A DNA stretch of 64,000 bases from Saccharopolyspora shandongensis (GTDB taxonomy: Bacteria > Actinomycetota > Actinomycetes > Mycobacteriales > Pseudonocardiaceae): positions 1 through 64,000 of the forward strand of contig NZ_FNOK01000003.1 in NCBI RefSeq assembly GCF_900106995.1, read 5' to 3'. The position numbers and the translations under genes are program-made. The notes below the pieces were generated by a model that was given only the letters and a program-made list of their open reading frames with translations, had not been told where the DNA came from and did not search any database. Numbering within the stretch: position 1 is the stretch's first letter; each line of letters begins with the position of its first letter. This document shows, piece by piece, positions 23,522 to 31,178 of this stretch.

Positions 23522-24751
23522 TCAGATGGCCTGTTGATGATTTTCATCGACAGGCCATCGGTGTTTTGGGAGCAGATTGGGAGCACGGCGTCCTGACCAC
23601 ACGCACGAATCCGAAGTGGTCACGCCGCAGCCTTGGCTGTCGTCCCAAGTCCATCCACCGTCCTGCTCCCACCGCCGCTGCAGGACGACGAGCATCTCCT
23701 CGACCATCACTTCTGTCACGTGTGAGTAGAGGTCGTCGGTGTCCTTACGCTTGTGCCCGAGGCGCACCAGTCGCAGGATGCGCGGGACCTTGTCTTCGAT
23801 CAGCCACGTCTCGTGAGTATGGCGAAGATCATGGAAGTGCATCTCCTGGTTCAGCGGTGTCCACCCCCGCTCCTCGTCCCCGGCGAGGGCGGGCAGCCAG
23901 ACCCGACGGCGGAAGTTGGACCGGCGGTGCATTCCCCCGTCGGCCCCTGTGAACACGAACCGCGCGTCGGGATTGCGCTCCCGGTGCCCGGCAAGCTGGT
24001 CAGCCAGGACCGGTGGAAGGTGCACGGTGCGGACGCTGGCCGGGGTCTTCGGCGAACCGAGTTCGAGCCGCCCCCGAACCTCGTGCAGGGCGCCGAATTC
24101 CGGGTCGACCTCGATGCGCGGGTCGTCGTCGAGGTAGGTGCGGATCCACTGCAACCCGGCCAGCTCGCCCCACCGCAGGCCGGTGTAGGCGGCGGTGATG
24201 GTCAGCATCCCGGCATCCGGTGCCATGCGCCCGGCCAGCGCGTCGACTTCGTCGGTAGTGGCGTGGGGCCGTTCGGGTCGGTCGTCGAAGCTGATGCGCA
24301 GTTTCCGGCACGGATTCGCGCCGATCAATCCCTCGTCCACGGCTTCGCCAAGGATCATCGAGAAAAGGATGAGGATGTCCTGGACGCTCTTGTCCGCCAG
24401 GTTCGGGCGCAGCGTTTTGTTCACCCATCCCTTGACCGCGATACGCGCGATGTCGCCCAGGGCGGTGCCGGACCAGCGGGGCAGGATGTGATTGCGGATG
24501 TGTGAGTCGTAGGTCGCCCAGGTCACGTCGCCGACGCGGTGCGCGTCCGACCAGGCACGAATCCACTCGTCGATCGTGGTCTGCGCGAGCCGGGGGTCGG
24601 TGAACTGGCGGCGTCGCTGGTCAGACTCCACATCGGCCGCGCGATTGTCCGCATCCTGCTGGGTGGCGAATCCGTTCTCAGTGAAGATTGTTCCGTCGTT
24701 CAGACGATAGCGGACACGGAAACCGTCTCCGCGTTTTTCTACCCACGCCAT
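23522..24751 (-). CDS. int: tyrosine recombinase (integrase) of the second element
   Basis: This 409-residue integrase should act on the 45-bp tRNA-Val(CAC) repeat. The N-terminal arm-binding segment (WVEKRGDGFRVRYRLNDG) and a core-binding domain are followed by the catalytic residues: Arg in YTGLRWGEL (near 192), HDLRHTHETW (near 309) and Tyr in DLYSHVTEVM (near 341). The start at ATG 24751 is chosen because it opens the conserved arm domain and follows AAAGGGAG; an upstream frame runs through a hairpin. The final 50 residues extend over the tRNA terminator hairpin. It looks intact and is only distantly similar to the ICE integrase. Confidence 0.92.
   Translation of the reverse strand: MAWVEKRGDGFRVRYRLNDGTIFTENGFATQQDADNRAADVESDQRRRQFTDPRLAQTTIDEWIRAWSDAHRVGDVTWATYDSHIRNHILPRWSGTALGDIARIAVKGWVNKTLRPNLADKSVQDILILFSMILGEAVDEGLIGANPCRKLRISFDDRPERPHATTDEVDALAGRMAPDAGMLTITAAYTGLRWGELAGLQWIRTYLDDDPRIEVDPEFGALHEVRGRLELGSPKTPASVRTVHLPPVLADQLAGHRERNPDARFVFTGADGGMHRRSNFRRRVWLPALAGDEERGWTPLNQEMHFHDLRHTHETWLIEDKVPRILRLVRLGHKRKDTDDLYSHVTEVMVEEMLVVLQRRWEQDGGWTWDDSQGCGVTTSDSCVWSGRRAPNLLPKHRWPVDENHQQAI
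23525..23559 (+). terminator. hairpin downstream of tRNA-Val(CAC), inside the element
   Basis: Arms GATGGCCTGTTGATGA and TCATCGACAGGCCATC enclose a 3-nt loop; one position is a U-G wobble in the plus-strand RNA. GGTGTTTTGGG follows. It probably terminates the tRNA transcript and lies in the last codons of the integrase gene on the opposite strand. Confidence 0.65.
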
Positions 24752-24764
24752 TGTTGGCTCCCTT

Positions 24765-25064
24765 TCATGAAAGCGTGGATACGGCCATGCCGGAAATTCG
24801 GCACGGCCATATCCACGCTCTGTGGAAGGAAAAGCGCACCCTAACGTCGTCGTCGGAGAAGCGGAGGTGCTTACCGAGGAAGGTGCAGGGAATCGCGCGC
24901 AGACTGGCCTTGCGGCGTAGCCAGGATTCCTTGACGGCAAGGTGTTTCGCTGCCTCGGCGGGCCTGTACAGGAAGGTGGATCGCGAGGCAGGGGTGGCGC
25001 CGTCGTGAGGGGCGTCGGTGCGTGGCTGAACCGGGGGTTTGCGCTTCGGGGTTTGAAGGGGCAT
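24765..25064 (-). CDS. excisionase-like HTH protein of the second element
   Basis: This 99-residue protein has a winged-helix excisionase core: FLYRPAEAAKHLAVKESWLR, then ASLRAIPCTFLGKHLRFSDDD, matching the family pattern in which the helix-turn-helix is followed by a wing with Gly-x-x-x-Arg-Phe-Ser. The start at ATG 25064 has GAGGAG upstream. The last 20 residues after VRVRFS are encoded by the hairpin and do not look like the usual end of the family, so the 3' end may have been altered when the hairpin arose. It lies immediately upstream of int on the same strand. Confidence 0.82.
   Translation of the reverse strand: MPLQTPKRKPPVQPRTDAPHDGATPASRSTFLYRPAEAAKHLAVKESWLRRKASLRAIPCTFLGKHLRFSDDDVRVRFSFHRAWIWPCRISGMAVSTLS
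24772..24819 (-). promoter_or_regulatory. 21-bp-stem hairpin between xis and int
   Basis: Arms at 24772-24792 and 24799-24819 flank a 6-nt loop. The two mismatches in DNA become G-U wobbles when read as minus-strand RNA, so a 21-bp RNA stem forms in the xis-int transcript and fits selection at the RNA level. It covers the last codons of xis and lies 21 bp upstream of the integrase start. It could act as an attenuator, a processing site or a partial terminator. Confidence 0.65.
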
Positions 25065-25090
25065 CGAGTGATCTCCTCGTAGGTTCAGCG

Positions 25091-25640
25091 TCACGGGCAG
25101 CATGTCGGCGTGTCATCGGTGTTGTTTTTGGGCACCAGCGAGCCTTTCTCGATCTCAATGACGGCCTCGCCGCTGTGCTTCGGGCACAAGCTGGCGATGA
25201 CCACATCCGCCTCCGCGGCATGATCGCCGAGGTCGTCGGGCAAGGCGCTGGTTGGCACTGCGGGATCGGGGTCGTCGAAACTCGGTGGCCCGTCGACGAG
25301 ATCAGCCCAGTACGGCCGGGAGGCCGGCTTCGGAGTGGGCGTGAGGTGGGCGGCCCGGGCGGTGCGATCAAGAGCCCTCACGGCGGTCAACGCCGCCTCC
25401 TTGCCCGCCGGGGCCGCCTGGCCGTGCGGCTCGCTTTCAGGACGGGGCTGGCGGGCTGGTCGGGGATCGCTGCGGTGCCGGGTCCGGCCAGCAGCACGAC
25501 CCGCTAGCCCGGCCAGGTAAAGGAGGCGACGATCTTCTCCACGACCGCGGTCGGTCACACGGCCACGGCATCGATCGGCCGGGGCCCGCATGCCCACACC
25601 GACGCGGGAGTCGGCGCACCGGAAATGGCCCAAGACCGCG
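25091..25640 (-). pseudogene. decayed methylase-like gene of the second element
   Basis: On the minus strand one frame reads VVEKIVASFTWPG, an in-frame stop, then RVVLLAGPGTAAIP, which has the form of the cofactor-region segment of the ICE methylase-like proteins (compare VTQHIITTYTAPGDTV). A second frame, open to 25091, contains ADVVIASLCPKHSGE, which fits the later strand. Stops and a frame change between these parts mean the gene is broken. Its position just upstream of xis and int repeats the ICE order methylase-like/xis/int. The call rests on pattern and synteny, not on a database match. Confidence 0.5.
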
Positions 25641-26700
25641 GCTCGGTCCGGGTACGGCGGCGGGCGGAGCCAGGCCGCCGACAACAACTCGACGCCGCCG
25701 CGAGCCGTTGCACGCCAGGATGCGAGGGCAAGACTCGACGCGGAGTCCTCTCGTCGACGAGCGGGTTGGGAATGACCGGGCGAGTTCAGGGATGCCTCCG
25801 CGGTGGTGCTGCGCGTTGTGTGCTGGTGACATCTCTGAACTCCGAAATAAACACCGGTTGGGGACAACCGGGCCTCGAATTTTTTCTCGCCAACGTGGCC
25901 CGGCCGCAGTCGAGGCAGTTTTCGCACACAGGATTCGGAAGATAAAAGCGCGCACGCGCGCGTGAAGCGCGATGGCAACAACATGCGCAGACGAGGCCGT
26001 AGATCAGTCAGAGCAAATTCTTCCGGACTGCTCGCCGACCGGGCCGCAGGAGGGCGTGTCACTGCCGGCTCACCCGGCCGCAACTACTACGGTCTCCACA
26101 CCAGTGAGCTGCAAGTGTGCAGCACACTACACAACGACTCGCCGCAGCCCGGCTTGCTGTCCCGGAGACGGGGCGCCGCGATTCTGCACCTCTTCTGCAC
26201 CCTCGATGCCAAATCCGGACGCGAAAAGGGACCAGGCCTCCTGACCTGGGTTTTTGTTCCTCCGGCCGGACTCGAACCAGTAACCCTTCGGTTAACTGAC
26301 CGGTTAGTATTCACCAGTCGCTCTCGGTCGATCTAGCTGGGATATTTGCAATTGCTCACGTCTTGATTCGCCCACATTCGCCCCCAATCGGCGACGATTC
26401 TGCACCATAAATGCACCCTCGTTCGTGATCTTGCCGCTGAGACGGCTGGCCAATCCCTTGGCCGTACTGCACAACCGGGCACGTTGTTCTCGGTACGGGA
26501 GCGGGCCGCGCCGTAGAGCATCTACACGGCCTCGGCGGCGTCGAACCAGCATGGCGCCTGGACGCGCCTACATGGCGGATCCCGCAACAGCCGTCGGCCG
26601 GCGGCCTTTGGCGGCAAAGTCGGCGAAACGCCCAGAATCAACCGAAAAGGCCATGCGCGCTGCCCTTCTGTGCTCGGTGATCAGTGAGATGATCTTGGTT
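25641..26700. other. 1-kb decayed region with a tRNA-like scrap, no intact gene
   Basis: No frame here has a supported start and protein-like composition. It contains an alternating GCGCGCACGCGCGC tract near 25950, a tRNA 3'-half remnant at 26256-26296 with a neighbouring hairpin, and presumably the promoter of the formyltransferase gene at its right end. It reads as a graveyard between the integration module and the cargo. Confidence 0.5.
26256..26296 (-). repeat. tRNA-Asn-like 3'-half remnant (possible old attachment site)
   Basis: Read on the minus strand the stretch starts with GTTAACCGAAGGGTTACTGG and ends with GGCCGGAGGAAC, as in the anticodon-to-acceptor half of an actinobacterial tRNA-Asn with a TTCGAGT T-loop. 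The 5' half is missing. A CCAGG...CCTGG hairpin (26232-26249) followed on the minus strand by CCCTTTTC stands where the tRNA terminator would be. Such a fragment is typical of one end of an integrated element. Confidence 0.55.
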
Positions 26701-27579
26701 ATGTCGAAATCGCCGCGCGTCGTGCTCGCCTCATTCGGTCCTGACCAGTTCGCAACACTCCACTCCGCATGCGAACAAGCCGGATTCGTGCCGGTTTCCT
26801 ACGCTTACTCCCGCTCCAAGAGACCGCGGCAGCGGAGTTCTCCGAACTCTGGGAGGATTGTCGGCGAAGTTCTCGATGTCATTCCACCCGGCATGGACCT
26901 GTTGCTCCCCGGCAGCGCCGACGGTCTGGCCACCGCCCTGTCGGGGTATCACCCCGATCTCATAGTGGTGTACGGGTTTTCGTGGAAGCTGCCCGAAGCC
27001 GCACTGCGCTTGCCCCGGTACGGCGTCATCAACGTGCACACTTCTTTGCTGCCGCGGTACCGGGGGCCCGCGCCGGTCCTGTGGGCGATCCGCAACGGTG
27101 ATGCCGACATGGGCGTGACGATCCACCGCATGGACAGCGAATTCGACACAGGGAACATCATCATTCAGCGAGGCGGCATTCCGCTGGACGACGACATAAC
27201 TCAGGAAAGTCTTTCGGCGCGAATCAATCCGGTGATCAGTGATCTTCTCGGCATCGCGCTCGAACGCGTCGTGACAGGTTTCCCCGGGATCCCGCAGGAC
27301 GACTCCGAGGCCTCCTACGCAGGGTTCATGGAACCGGGGTTTTCGCACGTAGACTGGGCGCACACTGCCCGTGACATTCACAACCAGGTTCGCACGTTCC
27401 GATTCATGGGATCCGGACGCGGTCCGCTCGGGCAGATCGACGGCCGGTGGGTGAAGATCCTCCAGACCAGTACTACCCGGGCGGAAGGCATCCGGATTGA
27501 CTGCGCGGACGGGCCACTCTGGGTGACCGAATTCGTGCCCGCCGAGCCACCCGCTACGGACGGCCCAGCGCCTCGGTAA
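26701..27579 (+). CDS. methionyl-tRNA formyltransferase-like protein
   Basis: This 292-residue protein has the formyltransferase fold. INVHTSLLPRYRGPAPV supplies the catalytic Asn and His of the N-x-H-x-S-L-L-P signature and the substrate loop. SEFDTGNIII supplies the catalytic Asp in its usual DTG context. A C-terminal OB-like region (QIDGRWVKIL) follows. All catalytic residues are present, so it could transfer a formyl group from 10-formyl-THF to a tRNA, an amino sugar or an amino group of a metabolite. Its location in a mobile island argues for a second, specialised copy. Its 3' end overlaps the convergent STAND gene by 26 bp. ATG 26689 is an alternative start. Confidence 0.82.
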   Translation: MSKSPRVVLASFGPDQFATLHSACEQAGFVPVSYAYSRSKRPRQRSSPNSGRIVGEVLDVIPPGMDLLLPGSADGLATALSGYHPDLIVVYGFSWKLPEAALRLPRYGVINVHTSLLPRYRGPAPVLWAIRNGDADMGVTIHRMDSEFDTGNIIIQRGGIPLDDDITQESLSARINPVISDLLGIALERVVTGFPGIPQDDSEASYAGFMEPGFSHVDWAHTARDIHNQVRTFRFMGSGRGPLGQIDGRWVKILQTSTTRAEGIRIDCADGPLWVTEFVPAEPPATDGPAPR

Positions 27580-29953
27580 GGCGTTCACGTTTCGCGGCGG
27601 CTTTCGGATCTTCGAAGTCGGTGAGGCTTCGCAGGGCTTCCTGCCGGCAGTGCGATGCTTCCGCAGCCGCGTCGGTAGCAGCGAGAGCTACGGCGAGGTC
27701 GTCAAGCGTGTGAGCCAGCTGCCAGTGATCTCCGAGTTCGCGGTGGATCGCTGCCGCTCGCCGGTGGAAGTCAGCTGCCTCTCGGAGGCGGCCAAGTTCC
27801 TGGTACGCCTGGCCGGTGCCGTGCAACGCCATGGCCTCGCGGCTGCGATCGCCCAAGCGCTGCTGAATGATCGCAGCTTCCTGGCAGGAGACCAGCGCCT
27901 CGCCCGGTTCGCCCACGGCCCGCTGAATCCGCGCCAGTTCAACCAACCAATGCGCTTCCCACATTCGGTTGTTGAACTGGCCGGCAATGGCGAGAGCATC
28001 GCGGATCGACGAAAGCGCGTTCTCGACATCGCCCGTTTCCCGCAGAGTCATGCTGAGGATGAACAGGGCGTTTCCTTCGCGGGCTCGATCGGCCAGCTCC
28101 CGGTAGAATCGCAGTGCCGCATGCAGGTTTTCGATCGCTTCCTCGAATTCTCCGAGCTCGTAGTAGGTCTCCCCGAGATTGCACAGCGCCAAGCCCTCCC
28201 GGCGCCTGTCCCCGATCTCTCGTGAGATCACCATGCTCTGTTCGAAGTAGGACTTCGCATCCGCCAGCCTTCGCCGCCGGAGTCCGAGCAAGCCGAGCGC
28301 ATTGATGGAAATCGCCCTTCCCGGTTGATCGCCGATTTCCTCGCGAACCGTCAAGGCAGCGCGATGGTAACTCTCGCTCTCGGCCAGCCGACGCGCTTGG
28401 AAGGACGACTTCCCCAGGCTTTCGAGCATCTCGGCTTCCCCGTGGAGATCGCCGGCCTGGCGAGCGGACTCCAGTCCGATGAGACTGGTAGCCAGCCAAT
28501 CGTCGAATATGTTCCTGCTCGCGTAAATGCTCCGCAGCATGGCCGAAAGCTGCCATGCGACCCGATGCAGCGGGACGTCCGAGGCAGCACGAGCAGCAGC
28601 GACCAGATTGGATCTCTCCACCTCGAACCAGTCCAACGCCTCAGTGCGTCCGCCGAAGGTCAGGGGAACGACATCAACCTCGGGTGGTTCGAGGGAGAAT
28701 CGCCGAGTGCCGGGGAAGATGACGTGCAGCGCGGAGTCAAGTGTGTGCAGGTACCAGCTGAGCACGCGCCGCAATGCAGTTCGGCGGCTTTCCGGGGTCT
28801 CCTCGTGAAGCACCTGGTCGGCCGCGTAAGCGCGCAGCAGATCGTGGAGTTGATACCGCCTGGGCGCGCGCTGCTCGAGCAGATGAGCCCCTACCAGGAC
28901 ATCCAGTTGGCGACGTACCCGACTGCCGTCATCGTTGATCAACACGGCGGCTACCTCTGCGCCGAATTCCGAGCCTGGAAGCAGACCCAGCAGTCGAAAC
29001 AGCCGCGCCACCTCCGCTGACAGCGTCCGGTACGACCAGGCGAACACGGTTCGAACCGCGTCTGCCTCCTCGTCATCTTCGGCTGTGAGGGCATCCCACA
29101 ACGCCGACTCGTCGCGGAGATCCGAGATCAGATCGCCAAGCCGCATCAGCGGCCGACTGGCAGCACGCTCCGCGGCGATCCGCAACGCCAGTGGTAGCCG
29201 TGCGCACAACCGGGCCAACTCCCGCAATTCAGCGTCGTCGTCACCTGCCCGGTAGCCCGCAGTGACCGCGCGCAACAGCGCGATGGCCTCCGTCTCGGGG
29301 AGTACGTCCAAGCTCAGCCGCCGCGCACCGTCTCTGGCGACCAGTCCCGAAAGCCGACTTCGGCTGGTCACCACAACCAAGCACCCTGCCGTTCCGGGCA
29401 GCAAGGGCCGCACCTGCCCGACCGACGCGGCATTGTCAAGGATGATCAACACCCGCTGGCCGGCCAGCCGCGAGCGGTACAGGGCGGCCTTTCCCTCAAG
29501 CTCAGCAGGAATCGCGGCCGCGGGTTCGCCGAGTGCCCGCAGAAACCGGTCGAGAGCTTCTTCGGCCGTTACCGGAAGACCCGGATCGTAGCCCCGGAGG
29601 TTGGCGTACAACTGCCCATCCGGGAAGCGCTGACGCATCAAGTGCGCCCAGTGCAGGGCCAACGAGGTCTTACCGACCCCAGCGGTACCCGTGATCACCG
29701 ACAGCGCCACCACCATGGGTTCATCACGGTCATCGGTCAGGACCCCGTCGAGGTGTTCCAGCTCCGCGTTCCGGTTGACGAAACTACGCACATCCTGGGG
29801 AAGCTGCTGCGGCGTGGGGACGGACGACCGGTCGGCTCCGTGGAAGTGAACACCTCCGTAGACATGCCGGGCTTGCACGACATCAGCTGCCGACCCGGAC
29901 ACTTCCGTGTGGTTGTCGTGCCGCGATAATTCGTCCGGGTCTCCACTGCGCAT
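27554..29953 (-). CDS. NB-ARC STAND ATPase with C-terminal TPR repeats (AfsR-like core)
   Basis: A 799-residue signal-transduction ATPase. A short N-terminal motif (DVVQARHVYGGVHFHG, 24-39) seen in actinomycete STAND proteins precedes the NB-ARC domain: Walker A GTAGVGKTS (89-97), Walker B VLIILDNA (168-175), sensor TSRSR and the RLPLALRIAAE helix. From about residue 480 to 790 it is built of TPR repeats. It lacks the SARP DNA-binding domain of AfsR/SARP regulators. The ATG lies 3 nt after the DUF6879 stop, so it is translationally coupled as the third gene of an operon. It may be an immune-type sensor or a regulator; the effector is not evident in the protein itself. Confidence 0.88.
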   Translation of the reverse strand: MRSGDPDELSRHDNHTEVSGSAADVVQARHVYGGVHFHGADRSSVPTPQQLPQDVRSFVNRNAELEHLDGVLTDDRDEPMVVALSVITGTAGVGKTSLALHWAHLMRQRFPDGQLYANLRGYDPGLPVTAEEALDRFLRALGEPAAAIPAELEGKAALYRSRLAGQRVLIILDNAASVGQVRPLLPGTAGCLVVVTSRSRLSGLVARDGARRLSLDVLPETEAIALLRAVTAGYRAGDDDAELRELARLCARLPLALRIAAERAASRPLMRLGDLISDLRDESALWDALTAEDDEEADAVRTVFAWSYRTLSAEVARLFRLLGLLPGSEFGAEVAAVLINDDGSRVRRQLDVLVGAHLLEQRAPRRYQLHDLLRAYAADQVLHEETPESRRTALRRVLSWYLHTLDSALHVIFPGTRRFSLEPPEVDVVPLTFGGRTEALDWFEVERSNLVAAARAASDVPLHRVAWQLSAMLRSIYASRNIFDDWLATSLIGLESARQAGDLHGEAEMLESLGKSSFQARRLAESESYHRAALTVREEIGDQPGRAISINALGLLGLRRRRLADAKSYFEQSMVISREIGDRRREGLALCNLGETYYELGEFEEAIENLHAALRFYRELADRAREGNALFILSMTLRETGDVENALSSIRDALAIAGQFNNRMWEAHWLVELARIQRAVGEPGEALVSCQEAAIIQQRLGDRSREAMALHGTGQAYQELGRLREAADFHRRAAAIHRELGDHWQLAHTLDDLAVALAATDAAAEASHCRQEALRSLTDFEDPKAAAKRERLTEALGRP

Positions 29954-29956
29954 TCG

Positions 29957-30568
29957 TCATTCCCCACGAGGAACTGCCAACGAGGCCACCCTGCGTTCGA
30001 AATAGCTGGACAGGCTTTCTCCCATCTCATAAAGGTCCTGAATGAACTGCTGGCACCGCGCGATCAGGCTCCTGTCCTGATATCGGATACCGGCTTGAAG
30101 AACCCCGTCTTCGTCGTACTCAGCTTGGTACATGACGTCGTTTCCGAGGGTGTAGATCTCGGGCAGCGGACCGCCCTTTTCGAAGTGCTCGACCTGTTTG
30201 ACGTCCACGACGTGGACTTTGCCGCCGTACTCGTGCCGAATTCGCAGCAGATGCAGTTCCCACTGAAGATAGGGAGTGACCGGTTCTTCGACGACCCTGA
30301 CCCGCCAGGTACTAAACCCCCGTTCGGCGATCCGCCGATAGTAGTCGGCCAGGCTGCTGCGCCGCGCTTCGATCAGGCGCATCGCTTCAGCCCAATCTCC
30401 GCTAGCGAAGGCCACCCAGCTGTCGTTTCCCGGTTCCTTGAAATGTTGTTGGCGCTCCAGCTTCCAGAACCCCGGTTCCTCGATGCGCCAGAAGTGCCGC
30501 TGAAAGTCAGCGCGGTACTCGTCGAGCGGCATCCGATCGCCTCGCGCGCAGTCAAGCAGCTCATTCAT
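29957..30568 (-). CDS. DUF6879-family protein
   Basis: This 203-residue protein matches the actinomycete family DUF6879, with the pattern FQRHFWRIEEPGFWKLERQQ near the start and VRVVEEPVTPYLQWELHLL and GNDVMY later. The function of the family is unknown. Members are usually found beside small regulatory or signalling proteins in actinomycete genomes. Here it overlaps the small gene upstream by 8 nt and stops 3 nt before the STAND gene, so all three should be made from one transcript in fixed ratio. No signal peptide or membrane segment is seen. It is a candidate effector or adaptor of the STAND protein. Confidence 0.82.
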   Translation of the reverse strand: MNELLDCARGDRMPLDEYRADFQRHFWRIEEPGFWKLERQQHFKEPGNDSWVAFASGDWAEAMRLIEARRSSLADYYRRIAERGFSTWRVRVVEEPVTPYLQWELHLLRIRHEYGGKVHVVDVKQVEHFEKGGPLPEIYTLGNDVMYQAEYDEDGVLQAGIRYQDRSLIARCQQFIQDLYEMGESLSSYFERRVASLAVPRGE

Positions 30569-30833
30569 CGGGTATGTTCAACTTCGCAGCCACGATCGTG
30601 GCCCGTGGGATGATCACAAGCCGCTCATCCGTGTCAACAGTCACACCTGCGGGGAGCCGCGACCGGTAGGAGTCCGTGAGATCCCGTCCGATGACTGCGA
30701 TATCGCCGTTATCGAGCTCCCAGATGTCGGGACAACTGTCGTCCTCAGAGGTCAAACTGAGCTCGTGCGCAGACTTCCCCCATCGCCGTGCAAGCGAGGA
30801 CGACGGGTCCGCTTCCCACCTTTTTTGGGGCAT
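30561..30833 (-). CDS. small protein, first gene of the STAND operon
   Basis: The protein is 90 residues if it starts at ATG 30833, which has GAGGTG at the right distance; GTG 30860 and ATG 30845 are alternatives. It contains SCPDIWELDNGDIAVIGRDL and ends in PRATIVAAKLNIPDE. Such short proteins regularly precede DUF6879 genes in actinomycetes, but no function is known. It overlaps DUF6879 by 8 nt (ATGAATGA), a strong coupling signal. A partner or inhibitor of DUF6879 is an untested possibility. Confidence 0.75.
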   Translation of the reverse strand: MPQKRWEADPSSSLARRWGKSAHELSLTSEDDSCPDIWELDNGDIAVIGRDLTDSYRSRLPAGVTVDTDERLVIIPRATIVAAKLNIPDE

Positions 30834-31169
30834 TTCGCACCTCATATCCGTCCACGGCACGCTTGTCCGCCGCGGAACCGCTCGACCACTGATTCAATTG
30901 TTCACAAATCTCGAATTGTCATATTCCAGGAATAGCCCTATCCAGCCAAGGTAGCATGATGATCTTGAGTAGCGTCGTTCGCGTTGTCACTTTGCGCCGA
31001 TCGGCCCCGGAAGTGCGCCCAATTTGGTGAAGGCAGGCGCCCTACCCAACTCGCCACCGAACGACCCTGGCCCACCAAACGACTACAAGGACTCCTCGAA
31101 TTCCAATGAGGCGATCGGATGTAACCATGCAGTCACCACGTCGCAGACCACTACGGTTCTCGTTCTACG
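30834..31169. promoter_or_regulatory. promoter region of the STAND operon and the TOTE remnant
   Basis: This gene-free stretch is distinctly richer in A/T than its surroundings. It contains the palindrome TATTCCAGGAATA (30922-30934) and TTGTTCACAA near 30898, both suitable as operators for the minus-strand STAND operon. The XRE-type regulator that often accompanies DUF6879 genes is absent from the neighbourhood. Confidence 0.5.
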
Positions 31170-31178
31170 ATGTGTCGG

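Noticed and set aside
25925-25980. GCGC-rich alternating tract as possible CRISPR or Z-DNA element
   Set aside because: No repeat-spacer structure; a short simple tract in a decayed region.
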